Source of the DNA: Certhia americana | Lineage: Eukaryota; Chordata; Aves; Passeriformes; Certhiidae | Length of the DNA: 64,000 nt | NCBI GenBank assembly: GCA_018697195.1 | Contig: JAGMWU010000034.1 | Location: 1,313,426 to 1,377,425 of the forward strand | Direction of reading: 5' to 3' | Part shown: piece after piece, positions 52,239-62,205 of the stretch | How the letters are laid out: every line of letters begins with the position of its first letter | Numbering within the stretch: position 1 is the first letter of the stretch | Notes under the pieces: generated by a model | Databases searched by the model: none | What the model saw: the letters and a program-made list of their open reading frames with translations, nothing else | Told to the model about the DNA's origin: nothing | Made by a program: the position numbers and the translations under genes

Positions 52239-55200
52239 AGAAGCCTCAGGAATTAGACCCATACCTGATTTTGAATGAACTAAAGGACAGAAGCAGTTCT
52301 GGTTTTGGTTTGTGACAGGGAAAAAGATAGCTTGGAGAAACCCCACACAGCAAAGGCTGCTGAAACTTCAAGCAAGCACAAGTTTTGCGGGTAGTAAACC
52401 ATGACCAATGTTCAAAAAAGCAATGTTTGGGGTATGCAACGTTATTTCTAGGTTTTCATGGTTTCCTGGAAATGGGAGAGCAGACTGCGAGGCAATTTGC
52501 TACCAATGACTGGACGCCAGCAGATGGCCCCCGTTGCACATCTCTTCTGATGCACAGTGGTGCACCTTGACCAGCCAGCCAGCCGGGAAAAGTCGGAGAT
52601 GAGCATTTAATCATTCCTAAATGTAAGGCATCGGTAGAAAAAGCCATTCAGAGCCAAGGGAATAAAGGACTTGAGCTACACCAATGAGTATTGTAGGTAC
52701 ATTTCAGGGAAAGATTATTATAAAAATGAGCATGGTGCCTGAGTTTCATTATGGATCTAAAGGAGGGCTTGTTAAAATATATCTGGTTTTCCATCCACAC
52801 AGCTGTTAAAACAGTGATATCTTCAAGAATTAGAAGCAGCAGCTATTTTCGTTCTCTGCCCCACCCACATAGCAAGAGGGGGTTATTTTATTCATTCATT
52901 CCAATCTACATTTCTTTTCAACTCCTGGCTCATTTCCTTAGGCAGCTCAAGTTCAGGATGAAGGCACCCTGGACCAGTGTGGTTTGTTCTAGTCTCCTGA
53001 TGCATTAGTGCCACAGCAACAGTTAGCATCCCTCACATGCTTCTTACATAGGTACCAGCTAGCAGCACCAAATTACAAAGCAAGGCTACCTAAAATGTAG
53101 GTCTTCCCTTCATTTATTAGCTGTATCATATTTAATTTGGAGATAAGGTCACCCAGTCAATTAAAAGAACAAGGTTTCTTGGTTAAGGGCAAATACATTA
53201 AATGGTAAACAATAGAGGAAATTTGTGCTCTGGAGGAAGACAGAGCTCACAGGCTTGTCCAAGATGATGATAGACCTCGTCTATGTTGTTTGCCTGATCC
53301 ACTCAAATACCCCACTTGCTTCCATTTTAGCCTATCATTTGTCACAAATGAGCATGAGGCCATGCTGCATTTGATCCTGCAAAGGTACATGGTAAAAAAG
53401 AGGAGATCTAATAGTTTAGAAGCCTGGTTCCTGCAAAGACCAGTGAAAGATAAGTAAATAGGAGTAGTAACATGAGTGCAAGGTCCTTGATTGTGAAAAA
53501 TAAGCTGTTTGTCAGCTTCCCACTTGTGGTGTCATAAGAATGTGTTCTTTTTTTTTACTGTTACCATGCCCTCCTGGTGGAGGAGGAAAACACACAAATA
53601 AGTATCTGTGGGGACCTTTTGAATAGTAATCAATTCTTCCATAACCTTGGTAAGTCTAAGGGCAGTATACCATTTCAGATAAAAGCAATTGCCAAGGCCT
53701 CTGCTGATACATTCTCTATTTCACTTGCATTTCAAGAGAAAAGAAAGGAGGAGGTGGAATGTAGGTAGAGAAAATAACACCAGAAATCAGAAACACTTAT
53801 TTAAAGCAGGGCAAGACAAAGCAGTCTCTATTTCAAGTCAGATTGGTATTTTTACCAGCAGCTAACAAAGCACATTTCACTTGTAATTGACAAGTTCACA
53901 GGTTAATCATTTGCTTTATATTTCCCCATTCTTTATGTAACTACCCACTTCACAGAGTTTTCAGCTTGTTTTGCTAAAACAGCCAAAAAATGGCTGAAAA
54001 AATACTGATAATCCCACCATCCTCTCACAGATGATGAGTATTCAGAGGTCTGAGCTTTACTTTTACACAGCTTGGGAGTCATAACCATAATGAGAATCAC
54101 ACATTCCAAGGCTCCTCTTGATGAGCTGGAGTAGTGTTGCAGGACAGGAAAAAAAGGCACATGATCTCCTAATTTCTTACAGAAGGAGAAAATTTCTCTT
54201 CCAGCAAATGTTCTTTATCTCCTCATATTTTCTGTGTCTGGCCCCTCTTTTTGCCTATTCAGTCTCACATTTTACCTCTGAGAAGCAAGAAAGCACACAG
54301 TATTGTGTGAAGAATGCTCTCAACACTTGTCTTACTGCAGTCTCTGTTAGCAACTCTCAGAAATCAGTCATACAGAAAGAAAACCTCCCAGTTTTAAACT
54401 CCAGCACACTGAGTTATCAGGATTTCCAATGACATTTCTTCACATTTTAATACCTAGAAAATAAATCAACAGTTTAAACAGCCATGGAAGCACATCTTAC
54501 TATAGTTGGAAGCAAGTAGACCTCTTCCATAGCAGGAGAGCCTGAGGCAATTTTCCTTACTGCCTGGTGGCTTTCCTTTTAGCCTGGGTGGCTAAAAGCT
54601 GTGCAAAAGGGCAGGTTTTCCTACTGCTTAGCCATGATACCAATACTTAGACTGACTGATCCACCAAAGAAATTCACATACCTGTAGCAATGCCATGCCT
54701 GGCCACAGAAGAGGAGAGCTCAGTTCCATGCTACCTCTGTGCCACGCAGCCTCAGGACAATTATCACTTCTGTTAGCCCTTCCACTGGATATTGTTTTTC
54801 TAGACTCTCCAGGGCTGGACAGAGTTGTATCTGTGCATCTGTCCCTCTGTAGGATGTATTTGTGGTCACCAAGACTGATCCTCTGTCTTTTCTGAGACTT
54901 CAGCCAATGGGCTGCTGTCATGTAAATATTATTAACTGTTCTTAACAAGGTCTGTCTTAAGAGCACCTTGGCCAAAACAGCAGCTATTTGTGCATGTTTC
55001 ATTAGGGATATTGAGATAGTTAAGGAAGCCTGATCCTTCCGTATGGGAGCTACTTACAAATATTTTATACTGATAAATACTATAGGAGATGGAAATATTC
55101 CCACTTCATACTCCTTGAGTACACTTGCTCTGTTCCTGGAGGATGGGCTTGTCAGAGGCCAAATCCTCAGCCTTCACATCCAGTGGTAACACAAGCAAGT

Positions 55201-55671
55201 GGCTATCCAGAAATAACAGCAGCAGAGGACAGTGGATGTCACATTAGGTTTCCTTTAATTTGTGTAATGCATACAAACAGACTCAGAAAAGGATCTAACA
55301 AAACCACATGATTTAAAAACACAGGATATTTTCTATGACACTGTCCTTGGCTCTGGTTAGTTTACCTCAGCTTCACACATCCAGACATCAGGGACATGCT
55401 GCCCTGGACACTGTTCTGCTTTTTGTCACAGCAGAAAACTTTCTACAGTGCCATCCCTGGTCTTGTGACATGGAGGAGAAAGTCAGCATCTGCTTTTTCC
55501 CTCTGATATCCAACACTTCCTCTCCAACATGCAAATCATAACACATATTTTAGTAAAATGTTTCATGTCTTCTGACATCAGGAGATCTATCTCTAGAGCA
55601 ACATGGCTACTGTGGCTCACAGGAATATTGCTAGTCTAAGTCCCTGAGAGAGTCTAGCAGTACAGAGGTGA

Positions 55672-55787
55672 TTTATTATAAGTAACCATTTAAGTCCTCA
55701 AGGTACTGCAAATATTTTAAAGTTGTATTTTAATGAACATAATTGATTTTACCATAGATTCTTCTCAGCATCAGGGAGAATTTTATT
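55672..55787 (-). terminator. Candidate polyadenylation signals of the GPAT3-like gene
   Basis: Two minus-strand AATAAA hexamers, at 55787-55782 and 55677-55672, lie about 190 and 300 nt after the stop. Either would give a short 3' UTR. Confidence 0.4.
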
Positions 55788-55977
55788 AGCATATTTTATG
55801 TTTTCCTATTTATAAAATTATAGTACTTTGCTTTAAATAAGGATATCTCTTGATGGTTTCCCAGCTGTGTCACATGCAAAATATCTTACAGGCACAGAAG
55901 GAAAACATGTTTGGTTTAATATAAAACCAGTCTATTTTCTAGGAGAGATAAGTCACGGATGATAAAATAAATAACAT

Positions 55978-56092
55978 TTAACAAGCATTTCTGTTTACCA
56001 CAGATCCATTTTCTATTACAATCTGGCAATATTTTTTCTGTTGCTCTTCCTTGAAAGACTCTTTGACCTTTTTCCTTTTCAGTCCCCCATCC
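55978..56092 (-). CDS. GPAT3-like coding exon 12 (C-terminus and stop)
   Basis: Encodes DGGLKRKKVKESFKEEQQKK, then YCQIVIENGSV and a short tail ending NRNAC before TAA. It is four codons shorter than the GPAT3 last exon. The acceptor is TTTCAG|GGATGG. Confidence 0.92.
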
Positions 56093-59000
56093 CTGAAAGA
56101 TACAGAAAAGAAACAGCCTTAAACTCACTTCTGGGTCAAGGCAGGAAAATTTTACTATATTTAGACTATGTAGTCAAAGCAGTTTCCACCCTTAATGTTG
56201 ACTTCTGTAAGACAATGCTAAGTGATTTATACTGGCAAGACTTACCGCAGCACAATGTCCTTCTTTTAACCCAGCATTTAACAGGCAAGTAATTAATTTT
56301 CACCTAATACTGCCTTTGGTCTAGATCCATCTGTCAGCTCTGTTTATCTACTATATTATTCTAAGTATTCTAATGTAATTGTTCAAGTAATAAAGTTGCA
56401 TTTTCTGAATCAGAGTCAGTAAGGGTGATTGACTACAGTGCAAACAAAGCAGGTTTTAAAGGATTCCATGCTAATGTTTCAGAATACAGAACACCTTTAA
56501 AAACAATTTCGGAGGTGTTGTTTCTTACCAAGGAAGTACAGACATTCCTGCCTGAGCAGCAATGACAGCCTTGACTCTGTCAGCAAAGTGAACAGCATCT
56601 TCTTCTTCCTGAAAAAAAAAAAAAATTAATTGCTTTACAACATAGACATTTTCTCTGTGCTTCACTTAAAAAGATAAGTTTTGTCAGACAGCAGGCACTG
56701 GGGTTTATGCCAGACTCATAACCCAAATGTGAGCTGCAGGGCAGTTCTAGCTGACCCGGTTTGCCACTATTTGGTGCCAAAAAACCTACCATGTTTAAGG
56801 TTTTTGACAACCTCAAACAACACACAGCCTGAGGTCACAGGCCTGGCCAGAGCAGGGGATGCATCCCACATAAATCCATGCTCACTTAAAATTAAGACTG
56901 TAGTGTTACTTCCTGGCCTTTGTCCGTTAAGTTATCAATAAAGATTCAGAACACCTTGTGTAATAATGCAGACCTCCTTCCAGACAACATTTCACAAGCA
57001 CTTTCAAAACATACAAAAGAGTAAGAACCTCTTTGACCATCGGTGGCAGGTACCACACGTTGCAGACAATAGCCCAGCTGGTTAACACATTAAAAGCATA
57101 GGTCATCATGGAATGCTTTGTGCTGTTCCAGAAGGCATCTCCAAAGCGGGGGTCATACTGGAAGAAAAGAAGGATAAGCTGTCTTGGTTTAAATCACATA
57201 AACTGCTTTTTTTTTTTTTTTTTTTAAGCCACAAAGACACAATTCAACTTATTAAATAAGGGATAAATCTAATCACACCTCCAGAAAGCATCAGTAAATT
57301 CAGAGTAAAGCTCCAATATTTATTAAGAGTTTCTAACAGTTAACCTTTACAAGCAATGCATGACCCCAAACTGTGGCAGACCTGTTGAAACACACCTGTA
57401 GCAAAAGATGTATTCAAAACGTAAAAACTTGTCATCTACAGATATGCTGACTACCAAGGGTCCTTGACAATCAAACTCAGACCAGTTTTAGCAACTTCCA
57501 TAAGATCAGGCAACATTATAGTTCCAGAAAAAGATTTAGCTAAAGCTACTCAGAAAGACTTGAAAGTGCCAAGAAAACCGCCTTTATCCTCATAGCATGC
57601 AAGGGCCAGGACAGAAATGACATGTTTCCCATGTTTCCCAAGTTTCTATCTCTCGGGGTTTATTCAGTACTTTATGCACACCAAACATATCCCTTTTCAA
57701 GGCTTACACATGAACGGCTTCTCTGACTTGAGAAGCGTTTACAAACAATCCTTCCACATCTGGAAAGCTGCAGTTACAGTACCTTGATTGCTACTGGATG
57801 GATGGTTCCTCCTACCTCAAAGCTTCCCTTCTTAAACATCATTACTGACGTGTTGTTAATGCAGGTGCCTGGTCAGAATTAAAATAGATGAAGGGCTTAA
57901 TCCACTCTGATGAAAGTATCAGGAAATGAATCCTAAATTGTCTTAAGGAGACTTAGTTGTTAAAGGAGAAAGTAAGCTTTAGTTCTGGAACATAATCCCA
58001 GAGTCTTGTATGTCTTCATTATGTTATATGCTAAAGCAAATAAACTGTAATAAAACTGTTGTAAAATACTAGAACCTGACTTTTAATATCTCACAAGAGC
58101 TAATTAATTCTACAAACTAAAACCAAACACCTCAATTCTAAAGACTAGCTATAATAAACTACACTCAATGGCGAGAAGTGAAAAGAGCAATAAAATTAAT
58201 ACAGTTTCTTCCTACCTTCTGGGAAAATTAAAATGGGTAACTTGGCCTTATCTGCAATGTGTTCTCTAATTCTGGGGAGAGAAAATAAATATGAAGGATA
58301 CACTGAAATTTTATGTTTGTCCAAGAATCTAAACATTCATTACCTCTCTCATACCTTTGCCCAATTTCCCTTTGCCTGGTCAGTTGCCTCATCTGAAATG
58401 TGTTCTGCTTTCAGGCCTTTATTTCAGTATCTCTTGCTAATTAAAAAAACAGACTTTCTACTAAGCTGTATGAAGTTCCGTTTCACCATTTTAACCAGAG
58501 AATGGTGGTACTTGAAGCATGTGAAAATAACTTCCCAGATTCCGGCTATGAATGCAGTCAAACTTTTCTTTAGACTGAAATATACTCCAAATTTCGAGTT
58601 TTCATGCTTTCTAGTTTTACACAGATCTAATAATTCTCCACATTTAATTAACTGAGCGGTCACTATCTTACTACATTTACTGCATCCCTTAAAACCACAA
58701 ATATCACCACTAAACAGATTATTGTAAAATAGCAGTAAAATCTGTCATTTTCCAAGACAACTCTCTCTCCTACAACTCAAGAGCATGGGAGCTCCTGTTC
58801 AGCCTGCATTAAAGAACGAAATCAAAATACTACATATCACCAAAAAAAAAAAAAAAAAAAAAAAAAGACAACTGATGACAAAAAAATGACAATACTGATG
58901 ACAAATTACCACACCTGACCAGACAATGAAGCAAACACCTCACTACCTTACTTTTTCCTCACCAGGTGACGGTCTTTCATTTCCGAACGTTCAAACAAGA

Positions 59001-62000
59001 CATGCTGAGAGGTTTGCATGCAGGATTTTTGAATAAGTCCCATAAGCCCTCCATGAACCTGGCCAACCTGTGAGCCCAAAAGAAACTTGTTACAAAGCAA
59101 ACACACACACACACACACACTTAAAGGATCAAATTCTGAACACAGATGCAACCATTTCTAAGCCTATTGACAAATTATACCAATGCCCTTGGTCATAAAT
59201 GTGCACACACCTGCCTGCATCTGTTTTTTGCAGCCCAGAATGCAAATTTGAATGCTGTCAAATTCCACTCTTTCTATCAGGAAGTTCATCCTCTTACCCA
59301 GTGTGACATCTACATGAGGCATCTCAACATTTTTACCAACTGTCTTGTTCATACCAAGGAATAACATCCATCACTGGCTAGGATTACAACATCCAGCGGA
59401 GATGTGTGGTTGGCTACACAGATGCCTCCTTCCTGTGGTTTGTTTTCCCTGCAATGACAACCATAAAAGTAATTAGTTATTGTTTATTCTCAGACTACAG
59501 GCCCAATCAAGTGGCAAGCACTGAAAAATATCTAAGTGTCTGAAGACAGTACTACCTCATCTACACACACCCTGCCAATACACAACAGGAAACACGGGAG
59601 GGCATGCGAACATCCTGACAGAGTCTGGATGATCTACACAGCTTTTTGGATCAAGTTGTACCATCACCAAGTATCCAGGCAGCAATGGAATAAAAATCCT
59701 GCTCCAAAACTTGAGATAAATACTGCAAGAAACAAATTCCAGACTAATAAGGGCAAGGTGGCAGCACTCACCTGTTGTGGAAATGAACAAGGCCACTCAG
59801 ACACCGGACACCTAAGGTGGCACATATCATCTGGACCTGGTTGCTCAGCCAGCCTTTAACTCTAAAAGAAATGAAGCCATAGATACATTTCCAGTTCTGT
59901 GGAGTCACACATGCAATGTAAATTCTTTGAGTTACCCCCAATGCTGTTACTATAAAGACCATACTAAGGCTCACACTACATGTCTGCTTTCACACGCCAT
60001 GGCCATAACTCTCTCTCACAACACTGTAATTTCATAGGAGAGAAAAAGTTACCCCATGATAGTCCACATCAATTCTCTGGACTCCAGCAGGGTGTTCTAA
60101 CTACTAGTTCAAATCCTTAACAAAATATGGAAGAAATTGAAAGAGCCCTCAGTAAACACCTACCTGCCATTTGGAAACTGTCCTACTACTGTAGTGGCCA
60201 ACACCAGCAACAGGATGCTGAAAACAGACAAGCAGATGCTGCAAAGTAAAATAATCTTAATTAAATGCCAATAAGAAAAACTGGAGGAGTAAGCAAGAGG
60301 GTATTCTTATTTGGCCCTTTGATCCATTTCACAATGCCTCCTTCCAGCATTAATAGCATCTAACTAGCAACAAATCACTAGCTAACTAGCACATAAACCC
60401 CTTAAGCAAGCTTTGTTGGATTTTAAAAGCAAATTAATTACTAATGAAACATATGGAACGTGAGAAATTTACACTTTTTTTTAAGAGATATTTGAGTTTA
60501 GACAGCTTCTTGGAAAGGTCATGCCAGGCTTAATATAGTATATTATTTCACAATTTCTGTTAAAAGTACCATGAAAAACAATCCCAACAAACTCTGTCTA
60601 GCTCACCGGAAAGGCAGCAGGAGGCAATACCGAATTAGGATGCCAGCAACCCACACAGCAGCCAGTTTCCAGCTGACATGGTGCAGGTTGGCATTGGTCC
60701 TGCTGAGGAGATTCCAGGACAGCAGCTCCTCGGAGGAGAACCGCCGCGTGACTTCATCTTCTGCAACTGCCTCACAGCCCTTCTTGGAGAAGTACATGAC
60801 ATCAGCAAGGCTGAAACATCCTTGGCATCGGCCAGCAACCTCCTCTTCCATGGGGGTCTCATCTCTTTGGATGATCCCTGCATGAGGAAATCAGCCTTCC
60901 TTCCACATGGTGAAATGAACAATATAGATTCCAAAGAGAGTAAAACACATGTGCTTTTTAGAAACAGTTCTACTCAAGCACCATAATGGCATTGCTATGC
61001 CTCATTTATGTACTGACAGTTCATTCCACAAGTTACTTCTCTAATCCTATGCCATGTAACGCCCCTAAATTGCTGAGGAAGAAGGATTCCAATCAAGCTG
61101 CAAATCCCTTCTTCGTTAAGAGTCACTTCACTACCAAGAAACTTGAAAGTGCCTGGATTTCTCTCCCCAGACATATAAAGCATTACAGAGACACATCGTG
61201 CAGGAAGAATTCTTGCTCTGCTATTCGTAAAATTGCACCCCTTCGGACAGCCACACAAGTCTCAGATATCTGCTGAGGTCACTCAGAGACCAGATTCTTA
61301 TCTGGCTGGTTATAGTGACTAAAATTCTCTTGGTTCATACCAATTTTGCTTGCCCCCCCCACCTTTTTTTCTTTTTTTCCTTTTTTCCTTTTTTTGAAGG
61401 GGGTATGACATTTAGTATGCATTGCAAAAATACACTTAATTTATCTTGATCAACCTACCTCCCCCTGATCGGAATCGCAAAACTTTCCTCCATCTGCATT
61501 TCAGTAAAACCTTCAACTGCCAGGAAATCATCAGACTAGAAAATTCTTAGCTGACAAACCAAGCAGCCTACGTGACTAATGACTAAAAATGACACTACAA
61601 GTAAAAGGATAACTACAAGAACTTAACTCACTCCCCTTTCGTCAAAGAAGAAAGGAAAAACAGTTAGGGAAAAAAATTCTTTGGATTTTATCCTCATATC
61701 TAAAAAGGAGTGCAAAGTTTAACTGTGGTCTGTGGGATGCTGTTACTCTTTTACTGGAGAGACCCTGGATTTTTCGCATGCTAGGAGTTACAAGAAATAA
61801 AAGATAACCTTGCAGAGCCATGTGAAACACAAAGAACACTCATTCCTCCCAAACCTGTAAAGAGAGCTGATGGAGACAGAAAGCAAAAACACTTATGAAA
61901 ACAGGGATGTTTCCCAAATGCTTATTAGCAATGTCTTTCTATGCCCACACTAGTCTCTAATTCCTTTTATTCACAAAACTCAATCAGAGATTATCTTTTA

Positions 62001-62205
62001 TATAACATGCTTATGTACGTTTGTAACTTCAGTGGATATTTGCTCATCAAACTCCTTTCTAACTAAGATTGTTAAATAGTTGCCTTTTTACAAGATAAAT
62101 AGCGCTGTATCCCCTTCATCCAGAGATCTTACCAGTGGAGATTAAATTTTCAAGTGCCATCGCCTTCTGCTTTTTTACTCCCTCCTCAATCTGCAGGGTG
62201 GCCCA
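55978..62205 (-). CDS. GPAT3-like paralog, coding exons 2-12 (5' end outside window)
   Basis: Eleven exons (62205-62133, 60877-60607, 60238-60164, 59861-59772, 59448-59355, 59067-58952, 58271-58216, 57868-57783, 57157-57029, 56608-56529, 56092-55978) join in frame to 394 residues plus stop. All introns are GT-AG, and all exons except the last match GPAT3 in length and phase. Catalytic NHTSPLD, FERSEMKDR, FPEGT and PVAIK are kept, so an active sn-1 glycerol-3-phosphate acyltransferase of the ER membrane is likely. Identity to the neighbouring GPAT3 varies from about 43% (exon 5) to about 85% (exon 8). The first coding exon should lie beyond position 64000. It could be annotated as GPAT3-like; GPAT4 is less likely given adjacency and C-terminal similarity. 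No disabling change is visible. Confidence 0.9.
56529..56608 (-). CDS. GPAT3-like coding exon 11
   Basis: An 80-bp exon encoding EEEDAVHFADRVKAVIAAQA, then GMSVLPW. The acceptor is a poly-T tract ending TTTCAG|GAAG and the donor CCTTG|GTAAGA. Confidence 0.91.
57029..57157 (-). CDS. GPAT3-like coding exon 10
   Basis: Exactly 43 codons: YDPRFGDAFWNSTKHS, a diverged hydrophobic middle, then TSWAIVCNVWYLPPMVKE. The acceptor is TTCCAG|TATG. The donor GAG|GTTCTT is weak but lies exactly where GPAT3 has its donor. Confidence 0.9.
57783..57868 (-). CDS. GPAT3-like coding exon 9
   Basis: An 86-bp exon encoding TCINNTSVMMFKKGSFEVGG and TIHPVAIK. Compared with GPAT3 it has many third-position changes but few residue changes, a sign of purifying selection. 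The acceptor is GACCAG|GCACC and the donor ATCAAG|GTACTG. Confidence 0.93.
58216..58271 (-). CDS. GPAT3-like coding exon 8
   Basis: A 56-bp exon encoding IREHIADKAKLPILIFPEG, nearly identical to the GPAT3 exon. The acceptor is CCCCAG|AATT and the donor GAAG|GTAGGA. Confidence 0.93.
58842..58866 (+). repeat. Poly-A tract in GPAT3-like intron 7
   Basis: A perfect run of 25 adenines about 85 bp from the exon 7 donor. No retroposon body is recognised next to it. Confidence 0.85.
58952..59067 (-). CDS. GPAT3-like coding exon 7 (motif II region)
   Basis: A 116-bp exon encoding VGQVHGGLMGLIQKS, then QHVLFERSEMKDRHLVRK. The middle (SCMQTSQHVL) differs from the GPAT3 exon (ATVKACPHVW). The acceptor is TCACAG|GTTGG and the donor GAAAAA|GTAAGG. 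Confidence 0.92.
59100..59120 (+). repeat. (AC)n microsatellite in GPAT3-like intron 6
   Basis: About ten perfect AC dinucleotides, starting about 33 bp upstream of the exon 7 acceptor in gene direction. Confidence 0.92.
59355..59448 (-). CDS. GPAT3-like coding exon 6 (catalytic motif I)
   Basis: A 94-bp exon with GGICVANHTSPLD, so the catalytic His and Asp of NHxxxxD are intact. The acceptor is TTGCAG|GGAAA and the donor TCCTTG|GTATGA. Confidence 0.93.
59772..59861 (-). CDS. GPAT3-like coding exon 5
   Basis: A 90-bp exon encoding VKGWLSNQVQMICATLGVRC and LSGLVHFHN. It is the most diverged exon between the paralogs, about 13 of 30 residues shared. The acceptor is TTTTAG|AGTT and the donor AACAG|GTGAGT. 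Confidence 0.9.
60164..60238 (-). CDS. GPAT3-like coding exon 4 (membrane segment)
   Basis: A 75-bp exon encoding a hydrophobic stretch, ICLSVFSILLLVLATTVVGQ, then FPNG. The acceptor is TTGCAG|CATC and the donor GGCAG|GTAGGT. Confidence 0.9.
60607..60877 (-). CDS. GPAT3-like coding exon 3
   Basis: A 271-bp exon encoding GIIQRDETPMEEE, then EDEVTRRFSSEELLSWNLLS, and a membrane segment ending LLLPFR. It differs from GPAT3 mainly in the stretch after METP (GRCQGCFSLADVM). The acceptor is ATGCAG|GGATC and the donor TTCCG|GTGAGC. Confidence 0.93.
62133..62205 (-). CDS. GPAT3-like coding exon 2
   Basis: A 73-bp exon encoding WATLQIEEG and a lysine-rich linker. The acceptor is GAACAG|TGG and the donor ACTG|GTAAGA, phase 1. 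It is the 5'-most exon of this gene in the window. Confidence 0.88.

Larger units (their letters stand above)
46481..55671. other. Intergenic between the two GPAT3 paralogs
   Basis: No recognised gene. It contains a small hairpin at 47236-47257, coding-like but unassigned minus-strand frames at 47.4-48.1 kb, a T-rich tract at about 48.02 kb, repeat copy 2, the 31-bp tandem and the (AAAC)n run. Confidence 0.6.
56093..62132 (-). other. GPAT3-like introns 2-11 (span also contains exons 3-11)
   Basis: Introns: 60878-62132, 60239-60606, 59862-60163, 59449-59771, 59068-59354, 58272-58951, 57869-58215, 57158-57782, 56609-57028 and 56093-56528. Intron 2 is much shorter than its GPAT3 counterpart (1.3 against 5.8 kb). 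Poly-A/T and AC runs are present, but no recognised transposon. Confidence 0.85.
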
